From Aradus depressus (taxonomy: Eukaryota; Arthropoda; Insecta; Hemiptera; Aradidae): a stretch of 64,000 bases of DNA. Positions 56,801 through 63,618 of this stretch are shown here, piece by piece. A program made the translations under genes and the position numbers. Below the pieces are notes generated by a model. The model searched no databases. It was not told the origin of the DNA and saw only the letters and a program-made list of their open reading frames with translations. Position 1 is the first letter of the stretch, and every line of letters begins with the position of its first letter. Where the stretch lies: positions 31,808,066 through 31,872,065 of the forward strand of contig OY759215.1 in assembly GCA_963662175.1 (NCBI GenBank). The letters run 5' to 3'.

Positions 56801-59800
56801 TAATATAGCAGTGCAAATTTAAAAAAATATAATATATAATACTTCAATATATTATTACATGATATTACATAATATTATTATTAATATACAATAATAATAA
56901 CAATAACTGCTGAAAATATCAATCAATAAATAATATATTTGTTGATATATCATCGCAACAAATAATATAATGTTTTTACCCATTTCAGGAGATACCGAAC
57001 AGCTTATTTCATTTTTAAATGACAAAATTAATCTACAAATGAATACATTTCAACAACAAATTCGAAAACTACCATCAACTCTGTATTCTCGCGTTATTTA
57101 GAGACACTACAAAGTTGTATGTATATATCTTATTTTAGCTATCACAAACCTATAATTTTATGAATAAAAGAAATTGGAGAGCAATAAATTTGAAAGTTTA
57201 ATTCCTCAAACTACCTTTGTTATTGTATCATTATAAACCAAATTTTAATTAAAATCAGTGCATGACACCAAGTTTTTGAAACTAAACCAGATGTTACACA
57301 TCAATTCTCTTGAGTACCGCGTCACTCATACGTTTGCTTTTTTCTACCTTTAATGTTATTACTTTTGATTTTTTCTCTTAATCATTATTATTCCCATATT
57401 TATTTACCTATTCATATTAATCCTAGAAGATCATCTACATAAAGTTTAGTTCGCTTTGTATATAATCTAGATAGATATTTTTTGAATGTATTTTGGTATA
57501 TTATTTCTTTTTTTTAAACTTCATTCTCAGTATTAGTTTCGTACCTACATATTTATCAAAATGAGTTTATTTTTTTAATTTAAACCAGCCTTCTACATAT
57601 TGTACTTGTAATGGTCACAAACTCAAATGTATAGGGATGATCCCTATCAATATATATAATACACAATAATAAAATATAAAAACAATATTATTATTATAGA
57701 ACAAGGAAAGTTTCTACAGATTATTATTATTATAAGAGAGGAAGACATTGAAGGCTAAGAGGAAGCACAAATTGTATAAGAAAACAGGTTGTAGCAGATG
57801 TAATTCGATAACGTCAAGGAATTGAATTTCTTATCAAAACCAAAATGGAAGATACAAGTCGGTAAAAGACCTTCATCATTTTTTTGACAGGGGTATACGA
57901 TACCTAAACGTTGACCAATTTGACGACTTCCGTTATACTAAGTTATAGTAGCAGGTCAGCAACGTCTGAGACTTGATGAGTCAAAAGACTTTGGAAGAAA
58001 TTTGGACTTGAATGCCACGGAAGTGAATACACAAACAATACACAAAGGGTTTTAAATCACTAAAGGTAAGAAACTTAGAATTGAGATACCTGAAGATGAG
58101 TGAGTCCCATGATGTTGTCGGTGATATACTTGAGCCACTGGGAAAGAATAGCGGCGTCGTCGCAATGTACCACCCCGGTACTGGAACCGTTCAGTCCTCG
58201 CACTTCGAAGGCGTTGGGGCGGAGCTTGTCAGTGCCGAAGATGTACCGGGTAACATAGGCCATCATCAGGGGAACTAGTGACAGTACATACAAGCTACAG
58301 AAGTCACATATGCAAGAAATTTCAGGCTTTCATTGGATTTCGAGTCCTCTACTGAGGTAAGTCCATAGTGACTCTGACTAATCCATAAGGTGAGAGGTTC
58401 CTGAGGTTTTCCTCACGCTTATTGAATACTGTTTATGTGTTTCTTAAACTTCTCTGGGATGTTGATTTTTTCCAGAGGTGTCTTATTTTTTCTTGACAAT
58501 ATTTCGGGACACTTTCACGACCCTTCTTCTGGTCACTGTGAACTCATAGTGACTAGAAGAAGGGACGTGAAAGTGTCCCGAAATATTGTCAAGAAAAAAA
58601 AAGTCACCTCTGGAAAACATACAAATACTGTTGTTATGTTGTGAATGACAAATGTTATTTCTTTTTGAATTTAGTGATTTTCGTTTTTTATATCAAGGCA
58701 GTTGTCTATTTTTCTTCTCATAATAAACTTTCTAAAAGTTTTCTTTTGGACTGGCCGAGTCATTAAGCGTGTACTTTTTGAAGTGCTTGCAGGCATACTC
58801 ATCATAGAGTGGATTATTTATCATCACAAACAGACTCACTCACAAATTCAATAGTTGGTAGTCTATGACAAGATTCCATGTATCCAAAAGAATATTCAGG
58901 TTTAGTGAAGTAGTTCAGGTTCTTCAATCGTTTACATACATAAAATGTATACAATCAAGCGGATATTATGTTTCAAAAATGTTGTTTCAAAAAAATCTAC
59001 TATTTCTTAAATACTCTCTCTAGCTTCAACAGCATTTACAACGATCATAGCAGAATTTATTGTCAAGCCATCAGTATTTTATTTCTAAGGTCTTCAGGGG
59101 AACTCGGTTCAGTTGCATTAACCAACTCTTTCAAAGTTCCCCAAAATAAAAAAATAGTGGTGTTAAACCCAGTGAAGGCGGGCATGTTACAAAGCCACCT
59201 CGACCAATCCAACTGGTCGAAGACATCACATTTGCTTCACTTCTTCAAGAGGGTAAAATGTGCAGGCGAATACTCAGATTTCGTCAGGGATGGAAAATAG
59301 AGAAACATGCCCTTGGGATGCACTTGAGAGTGTGTCTAAGCAGTAAGAGAAGCATTTTGAAACCTAATATCCACTTTTTTTTTAACAACTTAATTAGATT
59401 AAAAATTCAATGGACTTAGTAATAAAATTTAATCAAACGAAATGTAATTACCATTCAGCGCAAATTGTGCAAAGAATATGGGATAAAATATTCAGAAATA
59501 ATAATTAAATACGATTTAAGCTGGAAGCCATGGAAATATATATAGTTAGAGAATTATATATATAGTTAGAGAATTATATATATAGTTAGAGAATTATACA
59601 TATATAAATTATATATATCCACCAGAGCGACGAAAGAAATTATTCAACTAGTAGTTAAAGCCCCGGACATGTCACAATAACTATATATTAAATTTGTTAT
59701 TAGATAATGTCAAAGGATTCTCTGACTGTAACATAAAAAGTAATGTTACCGGTGATGATGTCCACCCATCGTGTTCTCCTCTCCAGAGATGCATCAGACC

Positions 59801-62283
59801 CATTGCACTTCCATCCCTCACTCAGCTCTGCCATGCAACCATTGTCTAGTTCGCCTTCCTCTTGATCTAACAAAACAAAACCTCAGTTAATTCTCATTAA
59901 GAATTATATAAACACAAAATATTAATGAAAAAAATTAATAAAAAGCCATGGATTTTCAGAATATGGGTTTGGAAGAACCTGGAGAATAGTTAGGACGATA
60001 CATATCGTTGAACAACACCGTTATAATACTCGTATATTTGCTCTGTGTAGGGAAATGTAATAATTACTTCACTGAATCACAGTCATCCTCTAGGTTAGGT
60101 TTTATGACTCATGCCCGGGCTTTAACTATGAGGTCATGTCGCCTACTACCAGAGCGCTCTGTCGTCACTCTGATGGACATGAGCCCGACTCTACTGTAGG
60201 AGTCCTAAATTTTGCCGACTCTAAATTTTTATTCACCTAGGGTATGCGTCTTTAACGAGTACCTGACATCGTACAGGCTCGGGACCATCCCTTAACGTCC
60301 CATCCGAAGGACGGTGTGCATAAGTTTATTTTATCTTCCAGATACAATAAACTAAGGGCCTCGGTCGGGTTTTGAACCCACGTTCTTGAGCTCAGAAGGC
60401 AAGCACGCATACCACTGAGCTATAGGCACCCTAGTCATCCTCTAGACTCTAGACCAGAGGATCTCAACCTATGTTTACGCGACCCACTTGTGGGTCGCGG
60501 ACTGACTTGGAGTGGGTCGCAGATTTTTTTAAAATTAGGGTCGCGACATAAGACATGTAAAAGAAAGCGATAACATTTCCTTGGTGAGGTTTCTATTACA
60601 TTGTTTCCGTGGTTTTAATATCGAATTTCTAATTGAAAAAGGAAAGAGTTCACATTTATAGATAACCTGGGGGTTGATATTATTTCTGTAGTGTTCAATA
60701 CTAGATGACTTCCATCAGTTTATATTGTCTTATTGAACGCAAATATAGACTGAACGATTAACCTATTGCGCAAATTGTAAGTCACAAAGGTCGCCGGTGG
60801 ATCAACGACTATATACTTCCCCAGCATGAATTAATCAATTAAGTTTCAGCTCTCCCTCAAGCCAATCGACTGTTTGGTCTAAAACACAATATTTGACTTA
60901 TATAATGGCTTCTAAATCCTCATACTAAATCTTTTGTCGATACATTTATAACATCGACAGTTATTAGAGTATTTGAGTCGAGCCTTCTCTGATCCCCCCT
61001 TTCCTTCAACCTATTTTTGCGGAACATTAATAGGTGTCGTCCTTATAGGGCTTTGGATGTACATATTAAAATTCGTGTTAAAATTACAACGGCAGTTATT
61101 AGAGTTTTTGTGTTAAGTGTCCCCAATAATCATTCTCTTCCCTCTGGTCGATTTGGCTGAAAATCAATAGGTATCGTCCCTGAAGCGTTATGAATACATA
61201 TCGATGCGTCCCAGGCAAAAGGCCCTAACCCACATAAGGTTAACTTTACAGGAGAAAGAAAAAACTGTTTCATTATTAAACAAACCAAGTTGGCTTTCCA
61301 CATTAGTTTAATTGTAATTTTTAAGAATCTTTTCTGTTACATAGAACAATAATTTTCATCAATACTTGCATCTCTTTACAAGAAATAACAGTAAAGTGAA
61401 CCACTTTGTTGATTAGGGCCTTTGTCACCTTGTAGCAACGGGGCCTGTCTCATAATGTAAACTGCCAAAAGCCCTAACCTATTGGTTAGAGCTTTTGGCA
61501 GTTTTTGAAAGTCCCGAATGTTCAGAACGAAAGCCCTAACCCAGTTCTATCATTGGTAAAATAAAAAATTACCTTTTATTAAATTTTTTAATTTATTAAT
61601 ATTTAACAAAAAACCACAAGAAATATTTTTGAACAAATGTTTGGCAAAAATATAGATCATTTGGCATTTGGACTGGGGGATAGGTTTTTTGGTCTCTTAA
61701 ATGATTTAAAGTTTTGTGAGAGTATGTGGGTTAGTGCCTTCAAATTGAGGGTTAGGGCCCTGTTCCCTGGATCACGTTTTGCAATGCCAAAGGCCCTCCA
61801 ATTTCTAATTTCCCATTTTTATAAATTTTGTTAAAGATTATTACAAAATGGAGTTAACAGAAATGTGCGGGATAGTCAATAGTGTGAGATAGGGCCAAAA
61901 CATGAAAATCTCAAAAATTGAGGGATAGGGCCTTTTGCCTGGTACGCATCGATACATAAAATTTCGTTTCGTTACATTCATCTATCGGATATTATAGTGA
62001 TACACAACTTTTTTTTTTATTTTTGTAATCAAATTACGGAAAACATGAAATTTCGTTGAAAACTCTGTATCGAATTTCTGACCGATTACATAACTTCCCC
62101 TAAACTTCGTATAGCTGGGGAAGTAAAAGAAAAAAAAAGATGCAGTGGATAACTTACTGGCTTTTTGTAGGAATGGAGTTGCAGCCCGGTAGTGTTTCAC
62201 AGTGAGCATCACAATATCTCCTGCATTTCTCAGTATGTTCACAGCCTCGTCATGCTGGCAATGAGTGATCAGCTCTCCGTTCA
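44704..62283 (-). CDS. Gamma-type syntrophin gene, 3' seven coding exons (5' partial)
   Basis: Syntrophins are cytoplasmic adaptor proteins of the dystrophin complex. They bind dystrophin through the C-terminal region and recruit partners through a PDZ domain. Joining the seven exons in phase gives about 373 residues: PDZ second half (NGELITHCQHDEAVNILRNA), a linker, LERRTRWVDIITVPLMMAYV, a PH region with TRYIFGTDKLRPNAFEVRGL and NYRPRFLTLKGTDVMLFDSP, CFLIQTSGQESRYFSVETRQ, then the syntrophin-unique end with GGKAAGLTLDWNVGFALFEN, YKFSQLRGSSDDGKSKLKLH, ETK-ELEC and LLFCMHAFLTAKVASVDPAF. The PDZ and C-terminal wording fits the gamma group (Drosophila Syn2-like) better than alpha/beta. That is family knowledge, not an alignment. 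Exons 1 to n encoding the N-terminus and the GLGxSIKGG half of PDZ are not visible in the window. Introns are full of repeats, including an intact Gypsy element in antisense. Confidence 0.9.
45196..45270. repeat. Short near-perfect hairpin in the syntrophin last intron
   Basis: 35-bp arms with one mismatch (TGCATAATTTTTATTGTGTT...CAGATAGAATA and its reverse) around a TAATA loop. Confidence 0.9.
45511..46103. mobile_element. Non-autonomous inverted-repeat element H with subterminal repeats
   Basis: Ends CAGTCAAAATATGAATTCCAG and CTGGAATTCACACATTGACTG are inverted. Both subterminal zones contain several AATGTATACATT units linked by ACTAGT/CTCTAG. The zones also share (TTAGTGAAAGTATAAAT) in inverted order. 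The GC-rich core at 45685-45725 has GCCGGCGTTCCGCCGGCGGG. No coding sequence. It lies 110 bp from the donor of the 46213-46416 exon. Confidence 0.75.
46213..46416 (-). CDS. Syntrophin exon, syntrophin-unique region
   Basis: 204 bp, phase 0 both sides: TTTCAG|TGTAAG to ACCAAG|GTTCGC (a weak but legal donor). Encodes CKSFNVSLGGKAAGLTLDWN through QDAETKGIETK. Confidence 0.92.
46791..47151 (+). mobile_element. SINE family A, full length with 11-bp target-site duplication
   Basis: AAGAAATAAGG flanks at 46791-46801 and 47141-47151; the element is 46802-47140 (339 bp). Head CGCTGGTAGCTCAGTTGTATG, B-box GGTTCGTAACCC, tail GAGTCATAATAACTAACTAT. In the syntrophin intron. Confidence 0.95.
47929..48075 (+). 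repeat. Gypsy 5' LTR
   Basis: 147 bp from TGTTTGGATG to CTAAAACA (TG...CA ends), identical to 52422-52568. Confidence 0.97.
48076..48090 (+). promoter_or_regulatory. Gypsy primer-binding site
   Basis: TGGCGCAGTCGAATA directly after the 5' LTR. The TGGCGCAGTCG form is complementary to a tRNA 3' end ending CGACTGCGCCA, which I associate with tRNA-Ser as in some Drosophila Gypsy elements. Confidence 0.75.
48169..52158 (+). CDS. Gypsy gag-pol polyprotein (single frame)
   Basis: A 1329-residue fused polyprotein of a Ty3/Gypsy element; its domains package the RNA, copy it and integrate the cDNA. The gag part has two zinc knuckles: C223-x2-C226-x3-H230-x4-C235 and C242-x2-C245-x4-H250-x4-C255. Then an aspartic protease (DTGA at 312-315) and a reverse transcriptase with LPECFQKLTQKYF and YFDD at 591-594. 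An RNase H follows with QADASKDALG near 739 and SDHSPL near 801. The integrase has an HHCC region near 957-993, catalytic D1022, D1075 and E1110 (35 apart), and a C-terminal YQTRAGRVVRRPNRF. The second Asp is in DNNPFG rather than the usual DNG. No frameshift separates gag and pol. ATG 48169 lies 93 bp after the 5' LTR. No stop or missing catalytic residue was seen. Confidence 0.96.
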   Translation: MEFNKPCVLNISTGNVAQNFRLFKEEVKIYLLATETINKPREVQVARLKNLMGSEALKIYTSITTAVQDKETVDSILAVLDQHCIPRKNETMEVFKFFNRRQGADEPFEHFFAELKCLISSCEFEGQEDKLLKAQIVLGIHSVSTRERLLREDPSLSKTITFCKSVEMAADNLRIITGQDEQHQREVFKLARSNQTVNNYLDKPSLSKKSLNTSANNSIFIDCTRCGQKHSKNRCPAFGQKCYKCQKIGHWAITCARGSKKVVETVRVSGHNEAFEDFTIGSINIYQINKNKSCKWLENIKINGKLILFKLDTGAETNVLSLHLLRYELGMSNPVLSKTSTILESFGGFKIKPIGTIKLQIGIKNKCCTTEFVVVEQNVGCPILGLQTCLDLNLIKKIENIQTGNLGFSTFLERNNDVFKGLGCFPDLCSLKLKEGAIPKSSPARRVPFKIKDRLRHALIDLEKNKVITKVSSPGEWVNNIVIVEKQDSSLRICIDPQQLNKYLIRDYYEIPTIEDISVKLANKKFFCLFDLKQGFHQLVLDEASSDLCSFSTPFGVYKYLRAPFGLSVLPECFQKLTQKYFGHLNGVTVYFDDILCAAESEGELQNIVNDVMGVARKNNIRFNPDKVQYFVKEVKFLGFLFNEHGHKPDPDRVRVINELKAPHNVKELQKLLGMVNFLRNHLPNLSQVLSPFRLLLKKGSEWLWTSLHDEKFLELKELLGNATLLRSFDPNKKVEIQADASKDALGCALFQEGRPILFASRSLTDCECNYAQIEKEMLALVFAFTKFHKYIYGHSNVTVFSDHSPLTSIVTKDISKIVNTRMKRMRLKLLPYQFELKYLPGKFMYIADFLSRNIVKSHPGDDPSMLERVHCLGATINFTDEKYSKFVAETRQDPSLSQITEFYRNGWPSKLDSTVAPEVVHFFKLRHEISEENGLLYFENRLIVPVALRRFILGLLHETHLGFNKIKHTVKSFFYWPGIMSDVVNLVSGCMVCQTFQRSKIKEELLPHDIPNIPFYKVGLDIAEFERKYFLVLVDYYSRWVEVIPIKDKSTSTIIMSLKPIFARFGIPRIIIADNNPFGSAEFRNFTQQWATELRTVSPHYPQSNGLAEKYVGIVKAMLKKCQVSGQDFNLYLLNYRSSPVAGLSCSPSQLLMCRTIRTKLPIRNDELFPKVPVHNNFRGAQKDKQKYVYNKDSKIPDNFVAQEPVLVQNPFTKIWARGYIVKKLDFRSYIIDLNGKRYRRNSRFIRKFKEPLMSETNLNRDNVYCKPELAEYNDDDLECNENCDHELNDTINDENSVPTTSDNSVANRPDGYQTRAGRVVRRPNRFQ
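52215..52325 (+). repeat. 31-bp tandem repeat in the Gypsy 3' untranslated part
   Basis: Three units of TATTACGTTTAATTATTGTT plus TTTGTATTTTC, starts at 52231, 52262 and 52293. Confidence 0.9.
52411..52421 (+). promoter_or_regulatory. Gypsy polypurine tract
   Basis: AAAGGGAAGGA immediately before the 3' LTR; primes plus-strand DNA synthesis. Confidence 0.85.
52422..52568 (+). repeat. Gypsy 3' LTR
   Basis: 147 bp, identical to the 5' LTR, followed by GCACC. Confidence 0.97.
53235..53459 (-). CDS. Syntrophin exon, PH region
   Basis: 225 bp, phase 0 both sides (GTTGTTAG|TTGAAG; CTTGGG|GTATGT). Encodes LKVSDWMECGLVFKVYQSML through AAVIKLG, which joins CKSFNVSLGG of the next exon as expected in syntrophins. 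Confidence 0.93.
53535..53797. repeat. Long foldback (arms about 127 bp), family E
   Basis: The left arm 53535-53663 and right arm 53672-53797 are almost exact reverse complements around an 8-bp loop. The arms run from ATGGACTTGAAAAATAAAAT inward to GGGAGTACTTTCGGTATTTC and AGCCAAAAGCAT. Only two small indels distinguish the arms. The inner arm sequence recurs at 55648-55887. Confidence 0.93.
54149..54260 (-). mobile_element. SINE family B, head missing
   Basis: GGCCTTATTTGTACTAGCC, TTCATGGCCCGGGGAGGGAG, TTCTACCTACGAAATAAAAC, CTCCCGAACGGG; stops just before the B box. Confidence 0.7.
54261..55035. other. Intronic stretch with no recognised feature
   Basis: AT-rich syntrophin intron. I see nothing in it. 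Confidence 0.45.
55036..55470 (+). repeat. Family D copy with three modules
   Basis: AATTTTTCGCTCCCACTTCA start, then modules each with ATACATTCATTA...GAGTTATT(GGGG)TTTTTGAGTTAAG...CCCCTTC and GGTGTCGTCGTGAGAGGG, ending in an A-rich tract. Right terminal TIR missing. Confidence 0.7.
55478..55505 (+). mobile_element. SINE family A 3' tip
   Basis: TAAAGCCCGGGCATGAGTCA...CAATAACTAAC only. Confidence 0.75.
55648..55887. repeat. Foldback, family E (arms about 107 bp)
   Basis: TATAAAGAAAAA...CTATTTCCCAAG...TATGGGAGTTCTTTCGGTAT...TTCAGCCACGACTTAACA is mirrored by TGTTAAGTCTTGGCTGAAGA...CCGAAAGTACTCCCATATAT...CTTTATA around a loop of about 30 bp. Shares the GGGAGTACTTTCGGTATT-CTACCATC-TCAGCCA core with 53535-53797. 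Confidence 0.9.
56046..56204 (-). CDS. Syntrophin exon, PH region
   Basis: 159 bp, phase 0 both sides (GATTGCAG|ATGAAG; CCTCCT|GTAAAT). Encodes MKLYNRNFSPAERIEYMGWV, then NYRPRFLTLKGTDVMLFDSP. The first Met is internal; the previous exon ends in phase 0 with THLQ. Confidence 0.95.
56435..56492 (+). repeat. 21-bp tandem repeat
   Basis: Nearly three units of ACCAATGCTTAAAGAATTGC. Confidence 0.9.
56640..58074. other. Intronic stretch with no recognised feature
   Basis: Very AT-rich syntrophin intron. Nothing recognised. Confidence 0.45.
58090..58274 (-). CDS. Syntrophin exon, PH region
   Basis: 185 bp (CACTAG|TTCCCC; CTTCAG|GTATCT), phase 1 in and 0 out. Encodes VPLMMAYVTRYIFGTDKLRP through YITDNIMGLTHLQ. 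Confidence 0.95.
58469..58616. repeat. Foldback, family F (arms about 69 bp)
   Basis: TTTCCAGAGGTGTCTTATTT...CTTGACAATATTTCGGGACA...CTTCTTCTGGTCACT pairs with AGTGACTAGAAGAAGGGACG...TGTCCCGAAATATTGTCAAG...CACCTCTGGAAA around a 10-bp loop. Unrelated in sequence to family E. Confidence 0.92.
59540..59600. repeat. 20-bp tandem repeat
   Basis: Three units of TATATATAGTTAGAGAATTA. Confidence 0.9.
59618..59685 (+). mobile_element. SINE family A 3' fragment
   Basis: TCCACCAGAGCGACGAAAGA, then a deletion, then GTAGTTAAAGCCCCGGACATGTCACAATAAC. Confidence 0.7.
59750..59866 (-). CDS. Syntrophin exon, PDZ-PH linker
   Basis: 117 bp (TTGTTAG|ATCAAG; TCACCG|GTAACA), phase 1 in and 1 out. Encodes NQEEGELDNGCMAELSEGWK and SLERRTRWVDIIT. 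The SLERRTRWVDIIT-VPLMMAYV junction is characteristic of syntrophins. Confidence 0.94.
60081..60445 (-). mobile_element. SINE family A, full length with 13-bp target-site duplication
   Basis: AGTCATCCTCTAG flanks at 60081-60093 and 60433-60445; the element is 60094-60432 (339 bp). In + orientation the tail reads GTTAGGTTTTATG, the B box GGGTTTTGAACCC, and the head end GAGCTATAGGCACCC. Confidence 0.95.
60462..60560 (+). mobile_element. hAT-like MITE end (tentative)
   Basis: CAGAGGATCTCAACCTATG followed by CGCGACCCACTTGTGGGTCGCG and GGGTCGCGACATAAGAC is reminiscent of hAT non-autonomous elements. A matching right end and an 8-bp duplication were not found. Confidence 0.4.
60815..62124 (+). mobile_element. 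Family D copy with both ends, interrupted by element J
   Basis: Left ACTTCCCCAGC (60815-60825) and right GCTGGGGAAGT (62114-62124) are perfect 11-bp inverted ends. Modules with CGACAGTTATT at about 60953 and CGGCAGTTATT at about 61091 are about 138 bp apart. Element J (61201-61952) is nested in the third module. No coding sequence. Confidence 0.8.
61199..61954. mobile_element. Element J: non-autonomous, 30-bp inverted repeats
   Basis: The 752-bp element 61201-61952 starts TCGATGCGTCCCAGGCAAAA-GGCCCTAACCC. It ends with the reverse of TCGATGCGTACCAGGCAAAA-GGCCCTATCCC (two mismatches). TA flanks at both sides (61199-61200, 61953-61954) suggest a TA duplication, although the palindrome ATCGAT makes the boundary ambiguous. 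At least seven GCCCTAACC/TAGGGCC motifs occur, and an inner hairpin CTGCCAAAAGCCCTAACC...GGTTAGAGCTTTTGGCAG lies at 61467-61506. A 65-codon open frame at 61637-61834 has no domain. Confidence 0.85.
62158..62283 (-). CDS. Syntrophin exon, second half of PDZ domain
   Basis: 126 bp (GAATTGCAG|TGAACG; AAAGCCA|GTAAGT), phase 1 in and 1 out. Encodes V-NGELITHCQHDEAVNILRNA and GDIVMLTVKHYRAATPFLQK. This is the PDZ helix and last strand. The upstream exon with the carboxylate-binding loop is not in the window. Confidence 0.95.
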
Positions 62284-62390
62284 CTGCAATTCATAGTTCA
62301 TCATTAATTATACTTCAGTCAAGTCAATTAAGTATCTCGAGCAAGTAAATACCAAGGAATAGTACCTATTAGGGGATTAATTTCACGGCT

Positions 62391-62728
62391 TGCAAAATCA
62401 AAATATAGTCTGATCTCTCATAGATTTTATTATTTCATGCTCGCCAACTTTCGAAGTTGCCCTCATCAGGAAATCTGATAGAGTTGTGACTCGAATGGGA
62501 AATATAAATAATGTATCTTTCCCCATCCATGAAATTTAAATATATAATTTTTTTGTCGTTTTTGTATTTTATATTTATTGTAGTTTTATTTTATTTATTC
62601 ATTTGCGTTTTGTGTTATGTTCTTTGGATGTTTCATCAGACTGCCTGGTAATGCAACCTCGAAAGCCAGCTAGCATAAAATATGTGAGAGGTCGGACTAT
62701 ATTTTTATTTTGCAAACTGTGAAATGCT
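62391..62728. mobile_element. Non-autonomous inverted-repeat element, family G
   Basis: Left ATCAAAATATAGTCTGATCT...CATGCTCGCCAACTTTCGAAGTTGCCC pairs with right GCAACCTCGAAAGCCAGCTAGCAT...GAGGTCGGACTATATTTTTATTTTGC. Arms are about 65 bp. Relative of 9833-10065. Confidence 0.75.
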
Positions 62729-63570
62729 CACTTCTTACTACATCAGCCATCTTCACATTATGTAACAGTGGCTTAAATAGGTAAATGTTCAGACTATTTA
62801 GTTATTTCTCTCAAAAGCCTAATATTTATTTATTTCTGGGTTTATTGCCTTTTTAGTTTTTCGGAGATAATTAATTTAGTTCGTTCTAGAAGTAGTTTCG
62901 TTTATTTGCATCCTACTTATCACCCAGTTTCTCGTATTTTGGGAACTACAGTTAGGAATCCCCTGTTTTAGGGTTATAATTAAAATTAAAGAAAAAATAA
63001 TTAAACTCTAACAAGTATATAATGATATGCTTTAAATAATGTTTAGATATTTAACAAGATGATAATATTAATACAATTAGAATCTTTTCCGATCAAAATA
63101 TATAAAATTGTTTTGTGGAATAGTCAATATGTCTAAAAATACGTTCGTTTTATTTATTTATTACTGCAACGAACCGCATATTTAATAATTCTATTCAGGC
63201 ACCAAACAATATATTAAATTAAATTAAATCAAAATTATAATTTTCTAAAACTTAGTTTATTCCAACGAACCTCCCAATAGTACCAACACCAAGAACAAAA
63301 CAATACAACTAAAAACACCTTTATCTTTGTCCACGTTTACAAAACTGCAAGATAGGATCCCCACGCTTGGTTAAAAAATAAATATTACACAAAATATCTA
63401 AACAACTAAATAAACTCATGCTATTTTTATTATATCTAACAATAATATAAATTAATTATATCTATTCAAAATTATATACATGATAAATATACAAAAAAGT
63501 ATATAAAATAGTTCCTTAAAAACAAACAGGTATACAATGAATTAAAACTAATAATATAAATAAAATATAA

Positions 63571-63618
<48 letters not shown>

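Noticed and set aside
60462..60810. Complete hAT element
   Set aside because: Only one end looks hAT-like. No matching right end or 8-bp duplication was found, so only a fragment is listed.
61637..61834. 65-codon open frame inside element J
   Set aside because: No domain; one of the GCCCTAACC motifs lies within it, so it is probably chance.
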